64,000 nt of DNA. Origin: Cyanodermella asteris (Eukaryota; Ascomycota; Lecanoromycetes; Ostropales; Stictidaceae). Location of the stretch: contig UYJD01000004.1 of the NCBI GenBank assembly GCA_900618795.1, forward strand, positions 1,088,605 to 1,152,604, written 5' to 3'. Position numbers and translations under genes: made by a program. The notes below the pieces were generated by a model. That model was not told the origin of the DNA and made no database searches. It saw only the letters and a list, made by a program, of their open reading frames with translations. Positions 37,108-46,705 of this stretch are shown piece after piece. How positions within the stretch are numbered: position 1 is the stretch's first letter; each line of letters starts with the position of its first letter.

Positions 37108-38712
37108 CTATGCAGGATTTTGTCCCAGCTGCATGACTTTCCGGTCCTCTGCATTGCCACTAGGAAATGTTTCCTGCTGGGTACTGGGCGACTCAATTGT
37201 GGTTTCACTGCACCGGCGCTCTTCTCCACTGCGTTCTCCGATTACATTTTCTTTTCCATCTTGCTCCTGCGACTTTTCAGCTCCCGTTGCTTGCTCCTCG
37301 TCCTTCGGTGTAGTCTTTTCGGGCAGGTCCCGCCTCTTCAAGCCCCGTCCACCTCCCCAACCAAACCACCCTGTTTCCCAGGGACCTCTCGCCAAAGAAG
37401 CCAAGATTGCTGCAACAATGAACGCGACCTGGAAGCTTCCACTCAGGATCCATCCACCCTCCGCATACAGACGATTCGCCACCGCGGTTCCGGTCAGCTG
37501 CCCACAGAAGATGCAGACCATGTATGCGGTGTTGATGCGATTCCGCGCCTTCGGATCGATTCCGTAGATGGCTGCTCGATTTGCGATTTGTCCGATTTGG
37601 AAGCCCGAATCTTGAAATATGGCTTGGATGACAGGGCCCGCAACTGTAAAGTTGCCGGTGTAGGTGCCGATGACACAGCCAATCAGTGCGGTCACAGCGC
37701 CAAGGATTACCGAGATCCACGGCACGTACTTGTCGATGATATATCGGCTAATCAGAGGACCTAAGGCCATTGTTGCAATTCCTATCACGGCGAAGAGCCC
37801 AATGATCACAGGCGTGTAGTTGTAGGGAGGAGAGGAAAGTAAAAATGTGAGGGTCGTCCAGTACGCGGGGAAGGGTGCGGCGAGCAGAAAGCCAGTCACG
37901 CAAGACTGCACCAGAGTTGGTGACTTGACCGTGATCGTCAAGATACTCCAGAGAATTCGCCAGTAGCTGATACTCTTGTTTGTACGAGGGTAGTCTGGAA
38001 GCGTGAACCAAAGGATGATAGTGACAATGTACTGCAAAGCAGCTCCAATCCAGTAAACGTATCGCCATGAGATGAAGTTGGCAACAATTCCACTCATGAG
38101 TCGAGCAAACAATAGGCCAAGGAGCAGACCAGATGTGACGATGCTAACAGCTGTTGCTCGGCGTTCTGGCGGCGCAAGGTCGGCGACGAGAGGAAGCATG
38201 AGTTGAGGCGTCACCGTCATGACTGATGTGATGAAAGTCAGAGCCTCAAAAACAGCAAAGGATTGAGTGACACAAAGCCCGATCCAGATCGTTGCCGTCG
38301 AAGCCATGAGCAGGATCACAAATGGGCGTCGCGGCACCAGATCCCCCAAGGGGCAGAGAAAGAGCAGTCCGACGGCATATCCAGCTTGGCTTAATGTCGG
38401 AATGAGAGACGACTGCTCATTACTGATGCCGAAATCGTGAGCAAGGATATTCAAGATCGGGTGGACATAGTACAGATTGGCAACCGTGACCATTGACGCG
38501 AGCCCGAAAAGTAGGTTGAGAGCAAGTGAATACGCTGGTGGCTTGGACGGATCGTGCCGCGTCCAAGGAGGGGCATATAGAATCTTAGATAAAGCCCGAC
38601 GCCATACTGATCGTTGTTTTTTCGAAGTCGCGCTTGGCGATGTGGCTGGAGGTTGCTCCTGGGCCTCGTTCTCAGACGAGCTCTGCTGAGCTTCATCCTT
38701 TTCGGTGCTCAT
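37108..38712 (-). CDS. Major facilitator superfamily transporter, DHA-like
   Basis: Proton-driven exporter or uptake carrier of unknown substrate, in the plasma membrane. 534 residues from the first ATG (38712, MSTEKDEAQQSSSENEAQEQ); the frame extends upstream without an ATG. Twelve hydrophobic segments are visible, from SLALNLLFGLASMVTVANLY to VAFIVAAILASLARGP. The MFS loop motif between helices 2 and 3 reads CPLGDLVPRRPFVILLMAS. Motif C-like Gly-rich stretches (GLLLGLLFARLMSGIVANFI, SWRYVYWIG) follow. The polar C-terminal tail of about 90 residues is long. The gene is intact and unspliced, next to the decayed arylsulfotransferase gene but with no sign of co-regulation. Subfamily (DHA1-type) is inferred from the motif order. 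Confidence 0.9.
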   Translation of the reverse strand: MSTEKDEAQQSSSENEAQEQPPATSPSATSKKQRSVWRRALSKILYAPPWTRHDPSKPPAYSLALNLLFGLASMVTVANLYYVHPILNILAHDFGISNEQSSLIPTLSQAGYAVGLLFLCPLGDLVPRRPFVILLMASTATIWIGLCVTQSFAVFEALTFITSVMTVTPQLMLPLVADLAPPERRATAVSIVTSGLLLGLLFARLMSGIVANFISWRYVYWIGAALQYIVTIILWFTLPDYPRTNKSISYWRILWSILTITVKSPTLVQSCVTGFLLAAPFPAYWTTLTFLLSSPPYNYTPVIIGLFAVIGIATMALGPLISRYIIDKYVPWISVILGAVTALIGCVIGTYTGNFTVAGPVIQAIFQDSGFQIGQIANRAAIYGIDPKARNRINTAYMVCIFCGQLTGTAVANRLYAEGGWILSGSFQVAFIVAAILASLARGPWETGWFGWGGGRGLKRRDLPEKTTPKDEEQATGAEKSQEQDGKENVIGERSGEERRCSETTIESPSTQQETFPSGNAEDRKVMQLGQNPA

Positions 38713-39635
38713 CTTCGCGATCTCACGCCTGGACGTCGGCAGAGAGGACGATTGCGAAACGGTCGACGGCGACGACAATCAATTTGCTGTAAACGATTGT
38801 ACTCCAACAGCATCTGCAAAACAAGCTTACAGCTGAGCTCAATGGGATCGGAAATGCAGCGTTCCTTCGTTTGAGTCCGTCAGTTATCGTTCAGCGAGTC
38901 CACACCGCACTTTAGTACATCTCAAAGTCTGCATCACTGCTCGGCGACTATCTGCAAGACAGCCGATGATTGACGGAAGCGATTGTTACAAATCAAGAGA
39001 GCAGAGATCGTCGCTAAGGTTTAGACTCGTGGGTTATAACCCACTTAGCGTCGTTGCTTCATGGCTAACCGGCACCACGCTTCCGCCTTCAACTTCGCAT
39101 CGGCCTGGGCGGACGAAAAGATTTGGGGGCCGAAAGCAATAGCTGGCTTGAGGATGCACATGCTGTCGCTCATACGAGACATCTTCTTCGGCATTATCCA
39201 CCTCTTTCCACGACCCGCTGGAAATGCTGATGATGACCCAGGCGGCGATGAGGGTTTCTGAGTGCGATTCCGTCACGTGCCACTTGCCGGTCGAAATTCC
39301 GCGTCGTCGAAATTGGGACCCATCTCATGCTCGTCCTAATCTGGAGTTCATCTCATATCGAAATGCGCTTTCCACAGTCGTCTTAAATAAGGTAGTAGTT
39401 CCTGCCTCGCATGCAATGGGATTTGGCACAACAGACAGGGTGGCGGCTGCGTCGTGCAGGGAGCCCAACCATATAAGTAGTATATTATGGTCGTTGCGAG
39501 TCATCTAAACTTGAATACCTCTTGTCTTCCGCTACACCTACTTATCCAAGTTTGACTAGTATTTCTCTGCTTGAACTCGGAACCTTTTCACATAATTTAG
39601 CAGCATACGACGGCATTTTCAGTCCGCGTCCTCCA
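38713..39635. other. Divergent intergenic, about 920 bp
   Basis: Promoters of the MFS gene (left) and the hypothetical gene (right). A 7-bp perfect inverted repeat GTGGGTTATAACCCAC-like core (GGGTTATAACCC) lies at about 39030-39043 and could be a palindromic regulator site. Confidence 0.45.
39028..39044. promoter_or_regulatory. Palindrome GTGGGTTATAACCCAC
   Basis: A perfect 16-bp palindrome, GTGGGTTATAACCCAC, about 320 bp upstream of the MFS transporter start and about 600 bp upstream of the gene on the right. It is the length and symmetry expected of a dimeric regulator's binding site, but no regulator is known. It may be chance. Confidence 0.4.
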
Positions 39636-40541
39636 ATGGCCGAATACAGAGGCTTCAAATTCGCGCCATGGCGCATGCCTGAAGTACGGTATCTCCTTAC
39701 CAATTTCGCGCCCCGCTTGGCGCTCGACATTCTCACCGCCAAAGTGGACCCGGAAAAGGTGAGCTTTGTCCAGCTCGTGCTTGAAAAAGCCACGAAATAC
39801 AGGAACATGAGTGTGGAAAATCAACGCGTGGGCACTGGTCAAACTACACGATTCCTGGACCACGCGGACATGGCGCTGAGCGAGTGGCGGAAGCAGCAGA
39901 TCAAATCGTGCTGGATCAAAACAGAGTCGGACGATCCGATGATCGAGACCGAGAGTGGGCCGATAACTGTGGCGGACGATTAGTTCCGTCGCCACAGCTA
40001 CGATGACTTTTTCAAAATGCTGGCCATGACTACTCAGTACCATTTCCCGGAGGACAACCTAGGGCTTGAACAACATATCTGGGAAATACCGACGGGGCCG
40101 GAAAGTAAGCTCAATTTTTGGTTCTTCGGGGCTTGATTGCTTGACTTTTTGAGAACGAGCTGATCGAAGTGGCTAGGAGGCGACTCGCTACCACCGACAC
40201 ATGCAGACTCTTCCAGCCATCGCGGCAATGCCGACACCGAGGATGATGGGAGGCAACCACATCGTACAGCGCCAAACTCATGGTAAGTGGAGCAGGGAAA
40301 TAAAGATCAGGCAGTGCAGGAACTGCCTGGGTATGTCACGAAATCGATGTTCGTCAACGATGACAACCCTTGTATCGATCACAGTGATGGCAATGGACAA
40401 ATGCGAGACACTGTTAACGGCGTGGATAGGAAACGAGACTCATCAGCAATTGGGAAAAGAAGAAGAGCATGGTCATTGCTCAAAAGGCTGTTTGCGAAGA
40501 TGCTCCGACGATGGCAAGTAGACGAGTCGACCAACGACTAA
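39636..40541 (+). CDS. Uncharacterised spliced gene with an in-frame stop in the middle
   Basis: Not recognised. From the ATG at 39636 (MAEYRGFKFAPWRMPEVRYL) the frame runs 115 codons (LVLEKATKYRNMSVENQRVG) to a TAG at 39981-39983, then continues in the same frame as clearly coding-like sequence (HSYDDFFKMLAMTTQYHFPE, IWEIPTGPE). A 73-nt intron from about 40104 joins to RGDSLPPTHADSSSHRG; a second, of about 100 nt (GTAAGT..CACAG, ending near 40382), joins to DGNGQMRDTVNG. The end is basic (KRRRAWSLLKRLFAKMLRRW). Either the stop is a C-to-T type nonsense change or it lies in an intron I cannot place (a weak GTGGCG donor near 39881 would fit the frame). No domain seen. Confidence 0.45.
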
Positions 40542-41665
40542 TCCTGGGTACGACAGGTGCTCAGCAGCGCGCCACGAGCCTCATCGACGCAAAGATAATG
40601 AGCTTGATAGGTTTGATCATCGGAGGAGCAGTTGCGCGGGCGGTCTGATGGAGATGTGGGTACAGGTCGAAGTCCAGGAGCTGTTCCGAAAATGGTGGCG
40701 GACTAGATTTCATCAATCTAAGCATTACCGTTGAAGTAAAATATAGATCATGAAAGCTTGAAGGCATGTCCGATGCAAACTCTCCTCCCAGCATAACATC
40801 AACAGCGTTGCGTACTGTTGAAAAGCGAACAGGGTAGAGATCCGTGGTCTGTGAATAGATCAGGCTGGTCTCAGCAATGTGGTCGCCAGATGCTGGATGG
40901 TCCGTGCGTCTCCGCCATCACGACAAAGCGACATCTATATCTTTCAGCCTCGTGGTTCTTGCATGCGACATGAAACTGTCCATCGCTGTCAAACAGGCCC
41001 CCATGCCTCCATTGCGCCAATGATACCTCCTTGTAGTGGAATCCTCTTGCCGATTCACACCAGTCCAACACGTGCAGCCGCTGGCACGCCCGATGTTGCG
41101 CTAGGCTGTGCCATCCCCAGGTAGTATCCACGTTTCACATGTCCCACTGCGTCTGAACCAAAGGCTGAGCGAACTCTGAACCGGTTGCAAAGAACGCCCA
41201 TTGCATGAACGGGTCGAACGCAGTCATGGCGGTCCAAGCCGAGCCGTTTTTATCCATCAAAAGTGAGCCTTGTCCTGCCTGGAAAAGTGGGCAAGACAGC
41301 GCTCGAGTTCTCGTCTCGTCCCGTCTCGTCTCGTCCCCTTGAGGGCGGCTGGGCCAGAAGTTCTGTTCATAGCGCAGAGTGGGCCCTTCTTCACGCTTTG
41401 CTGACACTGCCTCCGGTTGGTCTGCCCTTGCGGTTGAGAAGCCCTTTGATCTTCACATGCCCTGGGGTCAGGCTGTCAGCCGCATGGAGCGTCCCGCTTG
41501 GTCCCAAGGCTGTCTGGAGTCTAATCTTTGTTCAAGTAGGTTGGATCGTCCGGTCGAGTCTTGTTCTACTGGTAAGCATCCGTTCTTTCACCTTTGCCTG
41601 GTGATTGAGTGTTGTTGTTCTTTGATCTTCGTATTCTGTCCCGCCTTCAATCGTTCGTTTACAGA
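40542..41665. other. Intergenic, 1.1 kb
   Basis: No supported gene. A pentamer microsatellite of CGTCT/CGTCC units lies at about 41309-41336. The last 150 bp are T/C-rich leader for the next gene. Confidence 0.5.
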
Positions 41666-42621
41666 ATGCACTCTCAATTCAGTCTCGTTTCACTTCTTCT
41701 TTCCCTCTTCGTTGTCAACGTCTCTGCTTTGACGGGACAGTTCTTCAGCCCTCCTGCGTCGGGGACAGCTAGTGACTACAGCGACAAGGTGCTCTACAAG
41801 GATGGCGATACGGTCAAGGTCAATTTCACTGTCAATGTGCCGACTTTCAATGTTGTCATGTGGCAGAATGGATGTCGGGAATACAGCATGATCAGGGGTA
41901 TGTCTAGATAACCCTCGGTAGGCATGAGGCTCGCTGACCAGGATTAGAAAACACCTCAGACACCTCGTTCGACTGGAAAGTCGACGTCTCAGTAATGAAC
42001 ATTCCCATCAGGAATTTTGACGATGTGCTCTTTGGGAATGTCGGTTATCTTGGGGTCTTGGAGATGACGGGCGGCCAGCCGTTCATGACTTCGCATTACT
42101 TCAATTTGAGCGATCCAGCCGGCGCTAGATCGCCACTGCCGACCACTACAAGCACACCATCGAATTCAACATCGACGTCCGCGGCCTCGACCCAGACGAG
42201 CCCGGGTCAATCCACAGCCGCGGCAACCCAAGCAGCAGCGACCCAAGCTCAGGCCTCAGCAACAGATAGCCCCGTCGCATCCGCCACCCTCAGCCCGGGC
42301 GCCGCAGCCGGCATTGCCATCGGCATCGTCCTCGGCATCGCCCTCGGGGCCGTCGGCGCAACGCTCTTCATCCTCAAGAAGCGCCAGAGCAAGCCCCAAC
42401 TAGCCCCCAAGTCGCCCGCCTACGATCAGAGTGTCGGGTCCACGACAGTGTGCAAGGCTCTGCTGCCAACGCCTTCTGCGCCGGACGATCAACCTGCGAC
42501 CGTGGGGTACTTTCAGCAGACGCAGGCTGCGAGCGAGTTGAGTCCGGAGTCTGTGAGCCATGAGGCGCCGGCGGAGGGCTCGATGCCAGTGCACGAGATG
42601 CCGAACTATCCATCGCGGTGA
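41666..42621 (+). CDS. Single-pass cell-surface protein, Mid2/WSC-like architecture, 2 exons
   Basis: 301 residues, exons 41666-41897 and 41948-42621 with a 50-nt GT..AG intron. Signal peptide MHSQFSLVSLLLSLFVVNVSA, a small extracellular domain (GQFFSPPASG, KVNFTVNVPTFNVVMWQNG, SDTSFDWKVDVS, MTSHYFNLSD), a Ser/Thr/Ala-rich stalk (about residues 150-205), a membrane segment AGIAIGIVLGIALGAVGATL followed by FILKKRQ, and a cytosolic tail of about 75 residues. This plan is that of fungal cell-wall stress sensors, but I see no WSC Cys pattern, so the family is open. The intron lies at residue 78. Intact. Confidence 0.8.
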
Positions 42622-43579
42622 GGTAGTGGGGGAATTAGATAATGAATTATGGGATTCTACTCGCAATGAAGCTTACGCATATCTGACATCGCACCAATTC
42701 AGCTCAAACATTTTGACCTGTGAACGACTTCAGAGAAGCCCTCTGTCGTAATAGGCGTCGTTTTCGCGTATTCTGATACAGTCGGGAGTATCACGTAGTC
42801 ATGCAGGTACATCCTGTCCAGCATTATCCAGGACTGGCAGCTTCTTTCCGATACGCTAGCCGTTGGCCATTCGGACAGTTGTGGAGCGGCGAACAGTTTA
42901 GACATGCTGAGCCACAGGGTACTTCAACAAATGTCGTAAAAATAACTCAGCGAATACCGGGCTGTCAGAGTGTGAACAGTTCACCATGGATTCCAAACAT
43001 ATGAGGCACGACCAAGAACTTGTGACCTCTGCCGCATGAGCCATCACAAATGAACACATCCAATAATCTGGATGAGTCTGAAGAACTGTCATTGTTCACG
43101 TAATCTGCTCTCGTTGTGGTGGGCTAACGCCCCTGAATCAATACTGTACAACTAGCCTGGTCGGCCATGTCCCAATAAGCCCAGGTCTGCCGACCAATGA
43201 TCTGGTAAAGCCCTCAGTAAGAATGCCAGCTCAAGTCGGTGGCATGTAATACCCAGAACGCCTTCGCTAGACAAGCAAACCCGTCCCAAAGCAAGAGCGC
43301 CATAAATGTACAAATACCCCGCCCCTCGTATCGCCCACCTCCTTCTTGCTCGTGTTGACCATGGGCAACTCTCCTGCAGATAGGTTGTTGGCGGCCTCGC
43401 CGAGCATGGAGAGATATCTGTAATGTTCCCTTCGCATGAGCAAGAGCAAAAGTATCAAGGATAGTAGGCCTATCCTCGATTCCATCTCACGAATGGAGCC
43501 AACCCAGCACATCAAGCCGCACTTAAAGGTTCCGAAACTTCTCCTCGTTCATTCTCTTCACCGCAGCACGTTCAGCCTC
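42622..43579. other. Intergenic, 960 bp
   Basis: Convergent interval before TAF13. A minus-strand frame at 43482-43267 begins with a Leu-rich segment (RIGLLSLILLLLLM), but I do not trust it as a gene. Otherwise nothing. Confidence 0.4.
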
Positions 43580-44188
43580 CTAGCCCTCCATGACAACCAC
43601 ATTATCCTCCTTTCTCTTCCTCTGCTTCTTCCTCGGCCTCCCCGAGCCGCCTTCGCCCGGCTCCCCCTCCGCATCCCTCGTCCACTTCGTCCCCGTACTC
43701 CTCTCTAGCCCTTGCTTCCCCTCCGCAAGCTCCTGCTCCCCCCACTCCCTTCTCGTCTTCTCGATCAGCGCAGCCGTGGCAGCCCGTTCCTGTACGCGCC
43801 CCAACATGGCGTCGCTCCGGCGAACGGCAAACTTAAAGTCGTCCACCTTGATCTTCTGGCGGTTGCTGTAGGTCGCGCTGCGGGCCGCGGCGTGGCAGGT
43901 TTCGATGATGAAGTCGGTGACGATCTCGTCGAGGACGCGCAGGGTTTCGGGCAGCGGGTCGTAGTCGTCGCCGTAGGCGAAGAGGGCGGTTTTGAGGTCT
44001 TGCTCGAAGTTGAGCTGGCCTTTGTGGCGAGCGGCGCGGGCGCGGACTTCGGCCATGGTTGGCTCGCGATGCGGCGGAGCTTGAGGTTCGGTGGTGATGG
44101 AGGAGTTGTTTGTTGGAGGTGATTGGATGTGGTGGGAGGGATGTGCGAGAGCTAGCTCGGGCGGGATTGTATGGAAGCGGGAATCCAT
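43580..44188 (-). CDS. taf13: TFIID subunit TAF13 (histone-fold)
   Basis: Component of the general transcription factor TFIID, pairing with TAF11 through a histone fold in the nucleus. 202 residues, unspliced. A Pro/His-rich N-terminus (about 45 residues) precedes the conserved part: FEQDLKTALFAYGDDYDPLP, ETLRVLDEIVTDFIIETCHA, RQKIKVDDFKFAVRRSDAML. This is the TAF13 histone fold with its YG-DD signature. The C-terminus is charged and ends in a nuclear-localisation-like basic cluster (RPRKKQRKRK). The start at 44188 is the first ATG after the intergenic region. It diverges from KSH1 over 190 bp. Confidence 0.93.
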   Translation of the reverse strand: MDSRFHTIPPELALAHPSHHIQSPPTNNSSITTEPQAPPHREPTMAEVRARAARHKGQLNFEQDLKTALFAYGDDYDPLPETLRVLDEIVTDFIIETCHAAARSATYSNRQKIKVDDFKFAVRRSDAMLGRVQERAATAALIEKTRREWGEQELAEGKQGLERSTGTKWTRDAEGEPGEGGSGRPRKKQRKRKEDNVVVMEG

Positions 44189-44378
44189 GGCGGCGGAAAA
44201 GCAACTCCGAAAGATTTACTTCGGCTAACCAATGGGAGGGCTCCGACTGGTACAGCTGGCTAGATAACTTGTCCTCTCACGATCACGACTTCACAAAGGC
44301 AGATCCTGGACGATTGCAATTATAAAGGAAGACGCAAAGAAGTAGGAGCTCTGACGCAGAGCCCCATATACTCTGAAG
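44189..44378. promoter_or_regulatory. Short shared divergent promoter, TAF13 / KSH1
   Basis: 190 bp between the start codons of two housekeeping genes. It contains AACCAATGGG near 44228, a CCAAT box on the plus strand, and ATTATAAAGG near 44320. Confidence 0.55.
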
Positions 44379-44779
44379 ATGGTGAGCATGTCACAGACTT
44401 GACAAACTGAGTAGCCACTGACAGGTCACAGTCCGCGCTCTTCAATTTCCAATCACTTCTGATGGTGATTCTGCTGCTCATCTGCACAAGCACGTATATT
44501 CATTCATACTATCCCACATTCCTGGATGCAAGGAAAACCGGGTCAGTCTTCATATCCAACTCACTCAGTCATGGCTCACTGTTGACACGTACTAGCTTCA
44601 TGGGCATTTTCTGGAAATTTGCAAGAGTGGGCGAGCGTTTGAGTCCATATGTCAGCATATGCTGCGTCGTTATGGCTGTGAGTTATTTGTTCAGATCTTG
44701 TCAACCCGTTACTGACAATTTGTGGAGGGCGTTCTTCTTTTCGGCTCGTGAAGATAACAACGCAGGCACGTTGTTTTGA
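44379..44779 (+). CDS. ksh1: Protein kish (Ksh1/TMEM167), start codon alone in exon 1
   Basis: Small secretory-pathway membrane protein needed for early secretion. Exon 1 is 44379-44381, the ATG only, then an intron of 50 nt; exon 2, 44432-44541, reads [20 protein letters not shown] and [11 protein letters not shown]; exon 3, from 44596, reads [20 protein letters not shown] and [12 protein letters not shown]. Joined, the N-terminus is [11 protein letters not shown], exactly the family start, which supports the one-codon first exon. Two hydrophobic segments are visible. Family members end near VMAVSLLF at about 72 residues; here the frame runs on about 25 residues more (to 44779, 98 in total). 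A GTGAGT donor sits just after VVMA, so an unplaced last intron may give a shorter end. Confidence 0.9.
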
Positions 44780-45446
44780 CTGATGAGCATGGCGTTCCGG
44801 ATGACGATGCCGCGATACCCTTATGATATTTACCTGAACCTTTGCAACTTTCACGACAATGAGAAACTCTTTGGGCAGAGATTGAACATCAATCGACCTC
44901 AAAGCATGGCCTTCTCCTGGCCAAGGACTTTTGTCAATCTGAATTCAGAACCCTATCGAAGGCACGCATTCTATGATCTGGGAATGATGGTGATCGTTCT
45001 CGAACAATGGCCCGGAAATGAGCTGCGCTTCACCGAGAGTGGTCGGACCTTGACCTTTCGGGGTCCTTGCTTCTCAAGTCCTGAATATACTACCGAATCA
45101 GAATTGTGAAACGATCACACCACGATGTTTAGCGAAGCTGCTTGTCCATGGAAATATAGCCTACACCAGCCGTCGCTGTAAATGACAAATGAACATGTAG
45201 CTGCAGGAGACCTCCCTTCATGGTCTATCGGCCCCTCAGTTTCCAAATGATAGCATACATCGCCTGAATAAGAGTGAAACAAATACCCTACATGATGGTA
45301 ATTCTCGAGTGAAGGAGCGGAGTTGATCCCGGGCCGCATTCTCAGCTCCTCAACTTTCTACACGGCATAGCTTTGTCACACCACTCCCTCGCCTCAGATC
45401 GAAACTCTCTCCATTGACGACAAAGTCCGCTAGTCACCCCATCAAC
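44780..45446. other. Intergenic with an unsupported 108-codon frame
   Basis: A plus-strand frame at 44783-45109 (MSMAFRMTMPRYPYDIY, ending YTTESEL) starts four bases after the KSH1 frame ends. It has no domain and could be 3' UTR of KSH1. The last 80 bp are the C/T-rich leader of the next gene. Confidence 0.35.
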
Positions 45447-46160
45447 ATGTCCTCCCACGCATCCCTCGACGCCGCCGCCCAAGAACGCAAAGCCCGCCTC
45501 GCAAAACTGAAATCCCTAAAACGCAAAGCGCCCGACACCACCGACGAAGCCCCCGAGTCCACCGAATCCCCACTTCCAGACACCTCGACCCTCTCTCTCG
45601 ATTCGAAATCCCCCCCTCCCCCTCCCCCTACGTACCTCTCCGGCCGCAACTACGATCCCACCACCCGCAGCGCCAAACTCGGCTTCGAACACAACCCGTC
45701 CGCCGAAGCGGACACGGCGGAGAAGCGCGCCGACCAGCTCGCCGCGCAAGCGCGCGCGGACCCGGAACGGGAAGCCAAGGAGGAGGAAGACGAGAAGAAC
45801 CGGCAGCTGGACCTATTCAAGCTGCAGCCGAAGAAGGCGAATTGGGATCTGAAGCGGGACGTGGAGAGGCGGATGGAGAGGTTGAATGTCCAGACGGAGA
45901 ATGCGATTGCGAGGGCGGTGAGGGAGCGGGTCGAGCGGCAGAGGCGGAAGGCGGTCGAGGAGGAAGGTGGGGGCGAGAATGGTGCGGCGAATGGTGCTGA
46001 TGGGAAGGGAGCTGAGGGGGATGGGGTCGGGGAGGGTGTGGAGGTGGGCTTGAATGGGGAGGAGCTGGTTAGTGCGTTGCATGCGAAGGAGCGGCAGGAG
46101 GAAGAGGAGGAGAGGAGGGAGAGGGAGGAGGATGCGGAGGAGGAGGAAGGTTTCAAGTGA
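45447..46160 (+). CDS. cwf18: Cwf18/CCDC12-family splicing factor
   Basis: Predicted component of the spliceosome (Prp19/NTC-associated, Cwf18/CCDC12 family), in the nucleus. 237 residues, unspliced. I start at 45447 (MSSHASLDAAAQERKARLAK), which has a good context (CAACATGTCC), rather than at an in-frame ATG at 45414. Family motifs: AAQERKARLAKLKSLKRKAP, LSGRNYDPTTRSAKLGFEHN, and DLFKLQPKKANWDLKRDVER, MERLNVQTENAIARAVRER. A Pro-rich spacer is unremarkable. The Gly/Glu-rich C-terminal quarter (EEEEERREREEDAEEEEGFK) is low complexity. Intact. Confidence 0.88.
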   Translation: MSSHASLDAAAQERKARLAKLKSLKRKAPDTTDEAPESTESPLPDTSTLSLDSKSPPPPPPTYLSGRNYDPTTRSAKLGFEHNPSAEADTAEKRADQLAAQARADPEREAKEEEDEKNRQLDLFKLQPKKANWDLKRDVERRMERLNVQTENAIARAVRERVERQRRKAVEEEGGGENGAANGADGKGAEGDGVGEGVEVGLNGEELVSALHAKERQEEEEERREREEDAEEEEGFK

Positions 46161-46705
46161 AAGAGAATCGCTCTACTGGAAAGCCTACATCTACGTCTTC
46201 AGGGTTTAAGATTACATTCGACGCGTCTCGATGGTTGTAGTATGTTGGATTATTGGAGATACCCAGAAAGGGCGTCTCAGAGTCCGGCATGCACGCAAGC
46301 GGTAAGGGCTGCGTGTGAGAGAATAGCTCCCTCCGACGGTGCTGCTCGCGACAAACTACAGCCCCGACCAGAATCGGTCGACGGTCCGGCAACACAATGG
46401 ATTGGAGCTATGCAGCAAGCCTGACAGATCCTGCTCGCGGACGAGGTCGAGACGACGCTCCAGCCAAAGCAGTACAGACCATGGTAAAAATGCTGGCCAC
46501 CGGAACTGTCCATCGCACGCATCAGAGGCAACTGAGAGAGAAAGCAGGTTCGTGGTTATAAAAATCATTAACTGGTATTATACATGCTAGAAAGTAATCG
46601 ATGCAGTAAATGTCCGAGTCGCGCTTCAATCATTATCAGTATCAGTCATCCGTAAGCTATCGTATATAATGCATCGTCAGCAATCTCCAATAATCTCGCA
46701 GCCAC
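46161..46705. other. Convergent intergenic, 545 bp
   Basis: 3' flanks of CWF18 and the CHRD gene. AT-rich near 46550-46690. No gene seen. Confidence 0.5.

Noticed and set aside
40309-40328. 7-bp hairpin AGGCAGT/ACTGCCT in the hypothetical gene's intron
   Set aside because: Too short to be distinctive.
42374-42613. Minus-strand frames across the Mid2/WSC-like gene
   Set aside because: They are reverse readings of a Ser/Thr/Ala-rich coding exon.
43267-43515. Small Leu-rich minus-strand frame as a membrane peptide
   Set aside because: One hydrophobic run is not enough, and nothing else supports a gene.
44783-45109. 108-codon frame right after KSH1
   Set aside because: No domain, and it starts four bases after the KSH1 frame ends, so it may simply be KSH1 3' UTR.
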